In this document: in pieces, positions 32,971 through 42,168 of the stretch
Layout of the letters: the number at the start of each line of letters is the position of its first letter
Position numbering within the stretch: the first letter of the stretch is position 1
Source: Sphingopyxis sp. YR583
GTDB taxonomy: Bacteria > Pseudomonadota > Alphaproteobacteria > Sphingomonadales > Sphingomonadaceae
Direction: 5' to 3'
Assembly (NCBI RefSeq): GCF_900108295.1
Contig: NZ_FNWK01000001.1
Location: 372,001-436,000, forward strand
DNA length: 64,000 bases
The notes under the pieces: generated by a model
What the model was told of the DNA's origin: nothing
Databases searched by the model: none
Seen by the model: only the letters and a program-made list of their open reading frames with translations
Program-made: the position numbers and the translations under genes

Positions 32971-34188
32971 TCAGGCGGCCCAGGTCCGCGAGTTCGCCGG
33001 ATTGGGCGCATTGTCCGGATCGCGTTCGACCCATTCGATGAGCAGGTCGAGCACGCGGCGGAGCGCGGCGTCCTGTTCGACGAGGCGTTCCTCGAGCGAC
33101 GCGATCTGCTTTTCGAGCGCGGCAAGCTGTTCGGGGTCGATCGCGGGCGCGGCCGGAGCCACCTCGGGCGCGACGACGGGCGCCTGTTCGGCGGGCGCTG
33201 CGAAAGGTGCGGGGCCGTCGGCAACCGGCGCTGCGGCACGCGACGGCCATTCCGGCGTGGTCTCGTTCGCGGCCTGCGGCGCGGCGAAAGGCGCGGGAGT
33301 CGGCGCGACCGCCGTGGCGGCAGCGGCGACAATCTCGTCGACCGGCAGCGGCGCAAGCGTCGCCGCGTCGATGCCGCGATCGGCCTCGATCTCCGCAACC
33401 ACCGAGCGCACATTCTGCGCGGTGATGCGGTGCATCTGTTCGACCGCGCCATAGAGCAGAAGGCGGCTGACCAGCACGTTCAGCTTGCGCGGTACGCCCT
33501 CGCTATATTCGAAGATTTCCTCGAACGCGTCGGGGCTGAAGCTGGGGTTGCCCGTCCAGCCGACCTTGCCGAGGCGGTGCAGGATATAGGGTTCGACCTC
33601 CTCGGGCTCCATCGGGTCGAGGTGGTGTGTCGCGATCACGCGCTGGCGCAGTTGCTCCAGCGTCGGCGAGTGAAAGAGCGTCTGGCGGAATTCGGGCTGA
33701 CCGAGCAGGAAGATCTGGAGCAGCGAATGGCCGCCGAGCTGGAAGTTCGACAGCATGCGCAACTCTTCGAGCGCCGAGATCGCCAGATTCTGCCCTTCGT
33801 CGACGATCAGCAGCGTGCGGCGACCGGCGCGCGCCTGTTCGCGCAGATATTCCTCCATCGAACGCAGCAATTCGGCCTTGCTCTGCCCTTCCCACTCGAT
33901 GCCGAATTGTTCGGCGACGAGGCGGAGAAGGTCGTCGCCCTCGACCTGCGTCGACACCAGCTTGACCGCGGTCAGGCGGTTGGGGTCGATCGTGTTCATC
34001 AGATGGCCGACGAGCGTCGTCTTGCCCGCGCCCACATCGCCGGTGATGACGATGAAGCCTTCGCCCTGCGCAAGACCATAGCCGAGGTAGGACATCGCTT
34101 TCCGGTGCGTGCCGCTCTCGAAATAGAAATGCGGGTCTGGCGTCAGCTGGAACGGACGTCCGGTGAAACCATAGAACTGATCGTACAT
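32971..34188 (-). CDS. XrtA-associated ExeA-like AAA ATPase
   Basis: 405 residues from MYDQFYGFTGRPFQ, which has a GGAA site. ExeA/GspA-type AAA domain: the N-terminal PFQLTPDPHFYF, Walker A GDVGAGKTT at 50-58, Walker B LLIVDEGQNL, and sensor region HHLDPMEPEEVEPYI. After about residue 275 a proline/alanine-rich linker leads to a C-terminal coiled coil (AALEKQIASLEERLVEQDAAL). It corresponds to TIGR03015, a constant partner of exosortase A clusters with unproven function, perhaps envelope assembly of the polysaccharide machine. It lies 22 bases after the outer-membrane protein gene. Confidence 0.93.
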   Translation of the reverse strand: MYDQFYGFTGRPFQLTPDPHFYFESGTHRKAMSYLGYGLAQGEGFIVITGDVGAGKTTLVGHLMNTIDPNRLTAVKLVSTQVEGDDLLRLVAEQFGIEWEGQSKAELLRSMEEYLREQARAGRRTLLIVDEGQNLAISALEELRMLSNFQLGGHSLLQIFLLGQPEFRQTLFHSPTLEQLRQRVIATHHLDPMEPEEVEPYILHRLGKVGWTGNPSFSPDAFEEIFEYSEGVPRKLNVLVSRLLLYGAVEQMHRITAQNVRSVVAEIEADRGIDAATLAPLPVDEIVAAAATAVAPTPAPFAAPQAANETTPEWPSRAAAPVADGPAPFAAPAEQAPVVAPEVAPAAPAIDPEQLAALEKQIASLEERLVEQDAALRRVLDLLIEWVERDPDNAPNPANSRTWAA

Positions 34189-34210
34189 CGCAAAAATTCC
34201 CGTTGCTTGG

Positions 34211-35926
34211 TCAGAAGTTGTAACGAAGTCCCACCAAAGCTGAACCGATAAGCTGACTGTTGAAACCTTCTTGGTCGAAGGCATTGATGCTGGCCGCGGC
34301 CGTCCCCGTCAGGCCGCGCCAGAAGCGCCGCGAATAGGATGTCGTCAGCCCCGCCGACTGAACCTCGCTGGCGCCCGGCGCGCCATTGTCGAAATAATTG
34401 ACATAGCCCGACAAGGTGAGGTCGGAATCGACGTCGAGCTGACGCCCCGCCGACAGGAAGAGATAATAATTCTCGTCCTTGATTCCGTTGAGATTGCCGA
34501 TCGGCGACAGCAGCGGCGCGAGCAATTTGCGCCGGTCGTAACCGATGCCGACGCCATAATTCCAGCCGCCGAAGCGCGACGACAGCGACGCCTGTATGCC
34601 ACGGCTGCGATATTGCGCCGAGGTCGCGTTGCCGAGCTGGTTGCTGAGACAGCCGCCGCCCTGCTGGCCGAAGACGCAGGGGTCGATGTCGCCACTGATC
34701 GGATTGCGCGTCGGGTCGAACTGCGTCGGCAGCGCGGCAAGCCCGCCCGACAGGCCGCGACCGAAGCTGGAGAGCCCGTCATAAACGCCGACCTGGATCG
34801 AGGTCGCATGATCGGCGCGATAGGAAAAGCTGCCCGTATAGATGGTGTCGCCATAGCGGCGGCCGACCTTGGCGGTCAGCGAGGTACGGCGGCTCGGCTG
34901 CCACATCACCCCGGCGTCCCAGATCAGCCCGTCGGTATCGAACGACAGCTGGCGCGGTGCCGATTTGTCGGTGATGAAGCGGCCGTTCGCATCGCGCACC
35001 GGCACGCCATTCGCATCGACGACCGGGTTGCGCTGGCCGATCTCGATATCCTCGTAACCGACGCCGCCGAGCAGCGCGACGGTCGGCCCGATCGGCATCG
35101 TTACATCGGCGCGGGCGAATTTGCCCTCGTAACGCTGGTCGAGCTGGCTCGCATCCTCGCGCTCATACCCGCCCGACACCTGCCATCCGAACGGCAGGTC
35201 GCCGGGCCGCGCGCCGACGCTGGCCCAGGCAACATGGTTGGTCGAGCTGTCGAAAATATCCTGCGGCTGCGTTCCCGGCGACAGGATCGCAGGTTCGTCG
35301 ACTTCGACCTTGGTATAGCCGAAACGATAACCCGCCCCGACGTCGAGCCCGCCGATGCGCCGCGCGAAGGTCGGGCCGGCGTATAGCGAATATATGTCCG
35401 CGGTGTTGCTGGCATCGCCGATGAACAGCCCGCTCGCCGCGCCCTGTCCGTCGGCGCGGGCGCGCGTCGCGAGCGCGCCGGCTTCGAGGTTGAGGCCGCG
35501 CGCAGCCTCGATCCGGCCGCGGAGAAGGCCGCTGACAACATCCGAATCGCCGAGATTGTCATTCCATCCGATGCGATGTTCGTAGCGCACCGATCCTGCA
35601 AGTTCGGCGCGGTTGGTCACGATCGACGCGTCGACGCCGACTGCAAGGTTCGTATAGGTGAGGACGTCGCCGCCATTCTTGAGGTCGGCGGTCAGCACCT
35701 GGTCGATTTCGAGATAAGGGCTGACGTCGACCGTCCGCTGGGTACGGCGGCGATCGGCGCGTTTTTCCGAACGCCCTTTTTCGGGCGCCGACGCACCCGC
35801 CGACGCGGCGTCACCGCCGCCCGAACCGGGATTGCCCGAAAATTGCGCATGCGCGCCCGTCGCCGCCCCGGCGAGCAGCAAGGCCGCCAGCGTCGACACA
35901 TGACGCATGGTGGTGATGGTGCGCAT
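34211..35926 (-). CDS. XrtA-associated outer-membrane beta-barrel protein
   Basis: 571 residues from MRTITTMRHVSTL; its ATG overlaps the tyrosine-kinase stop by one base (TGATG). The signal peptide ends AGAATGAHA|QF. After a basic, low-complexity linker rich in R and K (SEKRADRRRTQRTVD), alternating hydrophobic beta strands continue to the terminal GSALVGLRYNF, whose last phenylalanine is a barrel-assembly signal. It matches the size and layout of TIGR03016 proteins. It may form the outer-membrane conduit or a receptor for the polysaccharide. Confidence 0.88.
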   Translation of the reverse strand: MRTITTMRHVSTLAALLLAGAATGAHAQFSGNPGSGGGDAASAGASAPEKGRSEKRADRRRTQRTVDVSPYLEIDQVLTADLKNGGDVLTYTNLAVGVDASIVTNRAELAGSVRYEHRIGWNDNLGDSDVVSGLLRGRIEAARGLNLEAGALATRARADGQGAASGLFIGDASNTADIYSLYAGPTFARRIGGLDVGAGYRFGYTKVEVDEPAILSPGTQPQDIFDSSTNHVAWASVGARPGDLPFGWQVSGGYEREDASQLDQRYEGKFARADVTMPIGPTVALLGGVGYEDIEIGQRNPVVDANGVPVRDANGRFITDKSAPRQLSFDTDGLIWDAGVMWQPSRRTSLTAKVGRRYGDTIYTGSFSYRADHATSIQVGVYDGLSSFGRGLSGGLAALPTQFDPTRNPISGDIDPCVFGQQGGGCLSNQLGNATSAQYRSRGIQASLSSRFGGWNYGVGIGYDRRKLLAPLLSPIGNLNGIKDENYYLFLSAGRQLDVDSDLTLSGYVNYFDNGAPGASEVQSAGLTTSYSRRFWRGLTGTAAASINAFDQEGFNSQLIGSALVGLRYNF

Positions 35927-36948
35927 CACGCGCCTCCTTGTCCGTAATAGGTGCCGAAGCGGCGGCCGCCCGGCGAATATTTGACGCCGTTGAGCAGCAG
36001 CTGGATGTGCGGGCACGCGCCCATCAGGCCGATCGCGTCGCGCAGCGCCGATTCGAGCGTTTCGTCGGCGCGCACGACCATGATCGTCTGCCCGACATGC
36101 CCGGCGAGCACCGCCGCGGGCGATGCCGCGAGCACCGGCGGCGAATCGATGATGAGAATGCGGCCCGGCGCGCCCTGTTCGAGCTGCGCGAACAAAGCCT
36201 CGGTCCGCGCCGAGGCGAGCAGTTCGGTATCGTGCATATGGCCGGTGCCCGCGGGCATGACCTTCAGGCCCGGAATATCGGTCTGGATCAGGCAGTCGCC
36301 CACCGCCAGGTGCGGATCCGCGAGCGCGTCCATCAGGCCGGGGCCGTCGTCGAGCCCCAAGGCTTCGAGTACGCTCGGCTTGGCGATGTCGGCGTCGATC
36401 AGCAGCACGTCGTGATCGGCCTCGACCGCAAGGCTCAATGCGAGGTTCACCGCAGAGAAGGTCTTGCCTTCGCCCGGGTTCGCCGAGGCGATCAGCACGC
36501 GGTGGCCGCGCGGCAGGACCGGACGATTGCCGGTACCGCCGAAATTGCGGATCAGCTCGCGCTTCACGATGCGATATTCTTCGGAGATGCCCGTGACGGG
36601 GGTTCCCGGCACGATCATGCCACGCGATGTCAGTCGTTCGCGATCGATCGTTCCCTGCCGCGACGGTATGATGGCGGGCGCGGCTTTGGCGACGTCCTTG
36701 CGCGGCGACGGCTTCGGTGCCGCGGCCGCAGCTTCGACAGCCGGCGCCGCCTCGACGACAGGCTCGATGATTTCAGGCTTCGTCGCTTCAACGACCGGCT
36801 CAACGACCTTCTTCACCTTTTTCGGCGTTTCGGGCGGCAGGCTCGACAGGTCGATCGTCGGCGCGTTGGCGGCGGGATCGAGGCCGAACATGTCAGCCGC
36901 GCGTTCAAGGAGCGAGGGCGGGCGCTTGACTTTGCGTTGGTCGTTCAT
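35926..36948 (-). CDS. XrtA-associated bacterial tyrosine autokinase (BY-kinase cytoplasmic domain)
   Basis: 340 residues from MNDQRKVKRP, with GGGGA seven bases before the ATG; a GTG six codons upstream overlaps the previous stop and is the alternative. An N-terminal ~90-residue alanine/proline-rich stretch is followed by the P-loop kinase: Walker A SANPGEGKT at 155-163, the second acidic motif DVLLIDADIAKPS, Walker B GRILIIDSPPVLA, and a C-terminal tail with two adjacent tyrosines (FGTYYGQGGA). BY-kinases regulate chain length together with the Wzz partner, encoded immediately upstream. Confidence 0.93.
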   Translation of the reverse strand: MNDQRKVKRPPSLLERAADMFGLDPAANAPTIDLSSLPPETPKKVKKVVEPVVEATKPEIIEPVVEAAPAVEAAAAAPKPSPRKDVAKAAPAIIPSRQGTIDRERLTSRGMIVPGTPVTGISEEYRIVKRELIRNFGGTGNRPVLPRGHRVLIASANPGEGKTFSAVNLALSLAVEADHDVLLIDADIAKPSVLEALGLDDGPGLMDALADPHLAVGDCLIQTDIPGLKVMPAGTGHMHDTELLASARTEALFAQLEQGAPGRILIIDSPPVLAASPAAVLAGHVGQTIMVVRADETLESALRDAIGLMGACPHIQLLLNGVKYSPGGRRFGTYYGQGGA

Positions 36949-36962
36949 GTCATCGTCCCCCG

Positions 36963-38498
36963 TCACGCAACCATGCCGCGCTGGATGAATTCCGCGATCA
37001 GCAACAGGGCATAAAGGCCCACGAGCGCCCCACCGCCGCCGGCCAGCCAGACGAGCTTTTTGCGCCGGTCGAGATGGCGTTCGGGCGTCACCACTTCGGT
37101 GATCGAGCCGATCACGGGCAGCCCGCTCGCGCGTTCGAGCTTGGCCGCGGTCGCATAGCTGGCACGCACCTGGCCGAGGCCGAAGGCCGCGCCGATACCA
37201 CCGCCGATGCCCGCGAGCAGGACGAGCGTCAGGAACAGCGGCCGGTTGGGCGCTGCAGGACTGGTCGGTTTCGACGGCGGGTCGAGCAGTTCGATCTTGA
37301 TCGCGTCGGTTTCGGTCTGGACCGAGCCGCGCAGGCGCACCTGTTCGCGCTGAGCGAGCAACTTGTCATACTGCGCCTTGAACGCGGTATATTCGCCATT
37401 GATCCGGTCATATTCGGCGGCAATCCCGGGGTTCTGGATCTGCTGCGCCGTGATTTTCGATATGTCGCCCATCAACTGGCCCTTGCGCGCAGACAGCGCG
37501 CTGACCGTTGCCTGCCGTTCGGCGCGCATCGCGGCGAGCGAGGCATAGGCCGGGTTCTGCATCCCGCCACCGCCGCCACCCGTGCCTTCGCGATCGGCCA
37601 TGGCTTTGAGCGACGCGATCTGGCTTTTCAGCGCGATGATGTCGGGGTGCGCGTCGGTCAGGCCGCGCGCGCGCATCGACGACAGTTCATTCTGCGCCCC
37701 GGCAAGCTGCTGACGCGCGACGCCGCCGCCGACACCGCCACCCGCCCCCGGGATCGACTGGGGTGTCGAGGCGAGCTGGCCGTTCGCGGCAGCCAGCTGC
37801 GCCTGCGCCGACACGAGCTGCGAATCGATCTGGCTGAGTTCGGCGCGCGCCGCATCGACACGCTGCGCCGGCGATCCGGCGCCGCCGGGGATCATGCCAA
37901 TATTCTGCGCTTCGAACGCGCCGCGGCGCGCTTCGACCTCGCGCAGCGCCTTTTCGCGATCGGCGATCTGGGCGTCGAGGAATTTCAGGCCTTCGCGCGC
38001 GTTCATCCGGCCGCCACGAAGCTGATCGTCGCGAAAGACGGTGATCAGGCTGTCGAGAACGCCCGAGGCAAGCTTTGCATTGTCGGCGTCGGACAGGCTG
38101 CCGACCGCGACGCTCGAGGTGATTTCGAAGATGTTGTCCTGCTGCGGAACGACCTTGATATTCTTTTGCAGCATCGCGACGGCGCCGGCCTTGTCGCGCT
38201 CGCTGGCGCCGGCGGGGAGCAGGCCCGTCGTCGCCGCAACCTTTTCCATGTTGCGCGCGCTGGTCAGCGTTTCGCGGATCTGGTCGATCTGCGGACGTGC
38301 GCCGCCGATCTGTGCGTCGTCGGGCAGGATTTCGTTGACGTCGACGAGCAGGCGCGCGCGGCTGTCATAGCGGTTGGGGATCGACGCGATCGCGAGCCAG
38401 CCGAGGATGCAGATGCCCCACGCCACCGCCAGCACAAGCCACCGGCGCGTCCAGACGCTGTGCAGCGCGACCCGGAATTCGTCGTAAAGGCTGTTCAT
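36963..38498 (-). CDS. XrtA-associated polysaccharide chain-length determinant (Wzz-like)
   Basis: 511 residues. The order is an N-terminal membrane helix (LVLAVAWGICILGWLAIA, ~19-36), a large periplasmic alpha/beta and coiled-coil region with repeated EARRGAFEAQN-type and AQAQLAAANGQLAS-type heptads, a proline-rich segment (DPPSKPTSPAAPNRP), and C-terminal helices near 420-440 and 485-505. This is the polysaccharide co-polymerase layout (TIGR03007). It partners the adjacent tyrosine autokinase to set polymer length. A glycine/valine-rich linker (PGAGGGVGGGVARQQ) is unusual. Confidence 0.93.
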   Translation of the reverse strand: MNSLYDEFRVALHSVWTRRWLVLAVAWGICILGWLAIASIPNRYDSRARLLVDVNEILPDDAQIGGARPQIDQIRETLTSARNMEKVAATTGLLPAGASERDKAGAVAMLQKNIKVVPQQDNIFEITSSVAVGSLSDADNAKLASGVLDSLITVFRDDQLRGGRMNAREGLKFLDAQIADREKALREVEARRGAFEAQNIGMIPGGAGSPAQRVDAARAELSQIDSQLVSAQAQLAAANGQLASTPQSIPGAGGGVGGGVARQQLAGAQNELSSMRARGLTDAHPDIIALKSQIASLKAMADREGTGGGGGGMQNPAYASLAAMRAERQATVSALSARKGQLMGDISKITAQQIQNPGIAAEYDRINGEYTAFKAQYDKLLAQREQVRLRGSVQTETDAIKIELLDPPSKPTSPAAPNRPLFLTLVLLAGIGGGIGAAFGLGQVRASYATAAKLERASGLPVIGSITEVVTPERHLDRRKKLVWLAGGGGALVGLYALLLIAEFIQRGMVA

Positions 38499-38546
38499 CG
38501 CTCGAAATCTATCCTTGGGAGATGGGTGGGTGGCCGCCGGTCGATA

Positions 38547-39203
38547 TCAGAACATGCTTTCGGGGATGATGATCACATCGCCCGGCTGAAGCCGCACGTT
38601 CGCTTTGATATCGCCGCGCTTGATCAGGTCATTAAGCCGCAGGCCGAACTCCTGCTGCTTCCCACTGCCCTTGTCGAAACGGACGAGTCGCGCCTTATTC
38701 CCTGCGGCATATTCGCCCAGCCCGCCGACTGCAATCATTGCGTCGAGCACGGTCATGTTGGCGCGGAACGGGATCGAAGCGGGTTTTTCCGTCGCACCGA
38801 CGACCCGCACCTGCTGTGAGAAGGTGCTGTTGAAGCTGGTGACGATCACGCTGACGATCGGGTCGGTGATATATTGGCTGAGCTGGAGCTTGAGGTCCTG
38901 CTGCAACATCGTGGGGGTTTTCCCCACCGCGGGCATGTCGGTGATCAGCGGCGTGGTGATGCGGCCGTCGGGACGGACCTGTACCTTGCCGCCGAGTTCC
39001 GGGTTGCGCCACACAAAGATCTGGAGCTCGTCGAGCGGGCCGATGATGTATTCCTCGCCCGGCCCTTCCTGGTTCGCGACGAAATTGGCGCTGGGCAGTT
39101 GCGGCGCGGGACCGCCGGCGCCCATGCAACCCGTCAACGCGGTCGCGGCAATGCCCGAAACCAGCGCGATGCGCGCGACACGGAGCGAGGGGAACGAAGC
39201 CAT
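38547..39203 (-). CDS. XrtA-associated polysaccharide export lipoprotein (Wza-like)
   Basis: 218 residues from MASFPSLRVARI. A lipoprotein signal with lipobox ALTGC predicts acylation at the cysteine. The polysaccharide-export domain follows: EYIIGPLDELQIFVWRNPEL, VRPDGRITTPLITDMPAVG and a SLBB-type tail with FRANMTVLDAMIAVGG. It ends LQPGDVIIIPESMF. It would form the outer-membrane exit channel for the polymer. First gene of the core export-to-exosortase series. Confidence 0.94.
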   Translation of the reverse strand: MASFPSLRVARIALVSGIAATALTGCMGAGGPAPQLPSANFVANQEGPGEEYIIGPLDELQIFVWRNPELGGKVQVRPDGRITTPLITDMPAVGKTPTMLQQDLKLQLSQYITDPIVSVIVTSFNSTFSQQVRVVGATEKPASIPFRANMTVLDAMIAVGGLGEYAAGNKARLVRFDKGSGKQQEFGLRLNDLIKRGDIKANVRLQPGDVIIIPESMF

Positions 39204-39377
39204 AATCCAATCAACCTTTCGAGCCGTCAGGGGGACCGCGTTCCGGAAACTCCGCGGCGACAGCCATTGCGTCAGCTTCCGCAATTGCTCGAAAAGGGTG
39301 AACATAATGTTAGTATTGAACTAAGTTTGGACCGCGCTCGTCGCAACCTGTCCCAATCAGGAACAGATTCGGGCACA
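39204..39377. other. Spacer upstream of the Wza-like gene
   Basis: 174 bases without a supported gene. On the minus strand the stretch around 39300-39340 is unusually AT-rich for this chromosome and probably carries the promoter for the polysaccharide export operon. I found no sigma-54 -24/-12 pair with correct spacing here. Confidence 0.4.
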
Positions 39378-40607
39378 TCAGACGAGCATTTCGCGTGCCG
39401 GTCCCTGTCCGAGAAAGGTCGCCGGGCTCGCGCTCGCGCCATAGGCGCCGGCAAGGAAGATCGCGATGAGGTCGCCGACGTCGGCACGCGGCAGCGCGAT
39501 CTGGTCGCCGAGGCGGTCGAGCGGCGTACAGAGGCAACCAACGACCGAGACGGTTTCGACGGATTCGGCCCCAAAGCGACCGGCGACCGCGATCGGATAG
39601 TTGCGGCGGATCACGGTGCCGAAATTGCCGCTCGCGGCGAGCTGGTGATGGAGACCGCCGTCGGTGACGAGGAAGGTTTCGCCATGGCTCAGCTTCCGGT
39701 CGACGACGCGGGTCAAATAGACGCCCGCCTCCGCAACGAGCCAGCGGCCGAGTTCCATCGCGAAATGACTTTTGGCGAGCACCGGATCGCGCGCCGCGAG
39801 CGTCTCGCCGAGCGCCGCGCCGACGGCGGCGACATCGACCGGCTTGTCGCCAGGAAAATAGGGCACGCCCATCCCGCCGCCGAGATTGACGAGCGGCGGG
39901 GTTTCACCGATCTCGTTCGCCAGCCGCGCGGCGAGCGCAACCGTTTGGGCCTGCGTTTCGGCAATGGCCGTAGCGTCAAGCGCCTGCGATCCGGCAAAAA
40001 TATGGAAGCCCTGCCAATCAGCGCCAGCGGCGATCAGGCGCCGGACAAGCGCCGAAACCTCGGCGGCATCGACGCCGAAAGGCTTGGCACCGCCGCCCAT
40101 CTTCATGCCCGATCCCTTGAGGTCGAAGTCGGGATTGACGCGTACCGCAAGGCTGGGCGTGAGGCCGAGATGGTCTGCGATCGACAGCGCCCGTTCGGCC
40201 TCACCCGCGGATTCGAGGTTGAGCGTCGCTCCCGCGCTGATCGTCGCTTCGAGTTCGCGGTCGCGCTTGCCCGGGCCGGCAAAGCTGATGTCCCCCGCCG
40301 GCATTCCGCTGGCGAGCGCGGCCTTGAGTTCGCCGCCCGAGGCGACGTCGAACCCGTCGACCAACCGCGCCATGAAGGCGAGCAGAGGTGCGTAAGGGTT
40401 CGCCTTCATCGCATAATGAAGCTGCACCCCGCCGGGCATCGCGGCGCGCCATTCGGCGACGCGCGCGGTCAGCATCGCGCTGTCATATGCGAACAGCGGC
40501 GTATCGCCCGCAACGTCGGCGAGCGCCTCAGCACGGTCGCCGCCGATCAGCAGCATGCCGCTGACATCGGCGCGGAAAGCGGGCGGGATCGGACCATGCG
40601 GTTTCAT
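39378..40607 (-). CDS. XrtA-associated PLP-dependent decarboxylase (alanine-racemase fold)
   Basis: 409 residues from MKPHGPIPPAFR; the ATG overlaps the ligase stop (ATGA). Fold type III decarboxylase: the PLP lysine is K68 in HYAMKANPYAPLL, the glycine-rich phosphate site NLGGGMGVPYF follows, and the C-terminal SVVGCLCTPLDRLG supplies the catalytic cysteine from the partner subunit. This is the LysA/ornithine-decarboxylase superfamily (TIGR03099), so the substrate is probably a basic or diamino acid. With the coupled ligase it likely generates an amine or carboxyl building block for the XrtA-linked product. Confidence 0.93.
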   Translation of the reverse strand: MKPHGPIPPAFRADVSGMLLIGGDRAEALADVAGDTPLFAYDSAMLTARVAEWRAAMPGGVQLHYAMKANPYAPLLAFMARLVDGFDVASGGELKAALASGMPAGDISFAGPGKRDRELEATISAGATLNLESAGEAERALSIADHLGLTPSLAVRVNPDFDLKGSGMKMGGGAKPFGVDAAEVSALVRRLIAAGADWQGFHIFAGSQALDATAIAETQAQTVALAARLANEIGETPPLVNLGGGMGVPYFPGDKPVDVAAVGAALGETLAARDPVLAKSHFAMELGRWLVAEAGVYLTRVVDRKLSHGETFLVTDGGLHHQLAASGNFGTVIRRNYPIAVAGRFGAESVETVSVVGCLCTPLDRLGDQIALPRADVGDLIAIFLAGAYGASASPATFLGQGPAREMLV

Positions 40608-42133
40608 GCCGTCGTCTCCTTTGCCCAATCGGCCGCGATCGCCGTGCGGTCGAGCTTGCCATTGGGATTGCGCGGCAGGGCATCGCGCCACTCGATCGCC
40701 TGCGGCTGCATGAAATTGGGAAGATTCTGGCGCAGATGTGCCGCAAGTCCTTCTTTCGCGACGCCGTCCTTGCCGCGAACGATCAGGATAATCGCGGCCC
40801 CAAGCCGCGGGTCGGGAACACCGAAGGCCACGGCTTCATAAATCACCCCCGACCCCACCGCGACATCCTCGACCTCGGTCGGACTGACGCGGTTGCCCGC
40901 TGTCTTGATCATCGCATCGTCGCGGCCGACGAAATAGAGCAGGCCATCGGCGTCGCGGCGCACCGTATCACCGGACCATACTGCGGTGCCGCCATATTCC
41001 GACGCGCACGGTGTGGCTTTGAAACGCTGCGCGGTGCGTTCCTCGTCGCGCCAGTAGCCCTTGGCGACGAGGGGGCCGCAATGGACGAGTTCGCCGGGCT
41101 CCTCGTCCGCGGCGATCGTTCCGTCGGGCCGGCACACCAATATCTCGGCATGCGGGATCGCGCGGCCCATCGAAGTCGGATGATCGGCGACCAGTTTCGG
41201 ATCGAGAAAGGTCGAGCGGAACGCCTCGGTCAGCCCGTACATCGGATAGATGTCGGCCGCCGGAAACGTCGCTCGCATCGCCTCGATCAGCGACGGCGTC
41301 AGCGCGCCGCCGCTGTTGGTCAGGCGCTTCAGATGCGCCGCCGCCTCGGCGGGCCATTCGGCCTCGACGAGTTGCACCCAGAGTGGCGGTACGCCGGCGA
41401 GCGTCGTAGCGCCGTGCCGCGCCACCGCCTTTACGACGTCGCGCGCGGTCAGATAATCGAGCGGCACGACCGATGCGCCGGCATACCAGCTCGAAAGCAG
41501 CTGGTTCTGCCCGTAGTCGAAACTGAGCGGCAGCACGGCGAGAACACGGTCGTGGGGCGCGATCTTGAGATAGGAGGCGACGCTTTCAGCACCCAGCCAC
41601 AGGTTCGCGTGGCTGAGCATCACGCCCTTGGGCCGGCCGGTCGATCCGCTGGTATAGAGGATGGCGGCGAGATCGTCGGGCTCGGCAACCGAGAGCGGAA
41701 GCCCCTGCCCGCCCGAATCAATGACTTCCTCGCCGATCTTCAGATCCTGCACCGCGCATTCGTCGGGCAGCCCCACGCCAAGCATCTCGGCGCGCGCGCC
41801 ATTGGTGACGAGCAGCTTTGCGCCGCTGTCGGACAGGATATGTCCGACCTGCGCGCCCTTGAGCAGTGGATTGACGGGCACATGGATCAGCCCGGCGCGC
41901 GCCGCAGCGAGCGGTATCAGGCAGGCGAGCCGCGTCTTCGCGCTCCAGCTCGCGACACGCTCGCCCGGACCGCCGGCCTGTTCGAGCAGCCACGACGCCA
42001 GTCGACCGACCCCTGCATCGAGGTCGGCGAAGCTTGTGACCTTGTCGCCGATCAGCAGCGCGGCCGCGTCGGGCGCGCCGCAGCAGGCGAGATGGTCGAT
42101 CGGCCTTGAAGATGGGTTTTCGGCTTTGGTCAT
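40604..42133 (-). CDS. XrtA-associated AMP-forming acyl-CoA ligase
   Basis: 509 residues, ANL superfamily (TIGR03098 type). The AMP/phosphate loop ILYTSGSTGRPKGVMLSH is at 158-175, then YPMYGLTEAFRS, VWSGDTVRRDADGLLYFVGR and the C-terminal catalytic lysine in PNGKLDRTAI. It activates a carboxylate as an acyl-adenylate and loads it onto CoA or directly onto a carrier protein; a stand-alone acyl carrier protein is encoded divergently 1 kb away. Its start is only 35 bases from the start of the divergent acyltransferase-like gene. Confidence 0.93.
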   Translation of the reverse strand: MTKAENPSSRPIDHLACCGAPDAAALLIGDKVTSFADLDAGVGRLASWLLEQAGGPGERVASWSAKTRLACLIPLAAARAGLIHVPVNPLLKGAQVGHILSDSGAKLLVTNGARAEMLGVGLPDECAVQDLKIGEEVIDSGGQGLPLSVAEPDDLAAILYTSGSTGRPKGVMLSHANLWLGAESVASYLKIAPHDRVLAVLPLSFDYGQNQLLSSWYAGASVVPLDYLTARDVVKAVARHGATTLAGVPPLWVQLVEAEWPAEAAAHLKRLTNSGGALTPSLIEAMRATFPAADIYPMYGLTEAFRSTFLDPKLVADHPTSMGRAIPHAEILVCRPDGTIAADEEPGELVHCGPLVAKGYWRDEERTAQRFKATPCASEYGGTAVWSGDTVRRDADGLLYFVGRDDAMIKTAGNRVSPTEVEDVAVGSGVIYEAVAFGVPDPRLGAAIILIVRGKDGVAKEGLAAHLRQNLPNFMQPQAIEWRDALPRNPNGKLDRTAIAADWAKETTA

Positions 42134-42168
42134 CGGCTGTTAGGACAAGAATGATAGAGGGCAGCACC

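Noticed and set aside
39310..39377. Sigma-54 promoter before the Wza-like gene (TGGGACAGGTTGC on the minus strand)
   Set aside because: The GG and GC elements are eight bases apart rather than the required ten.
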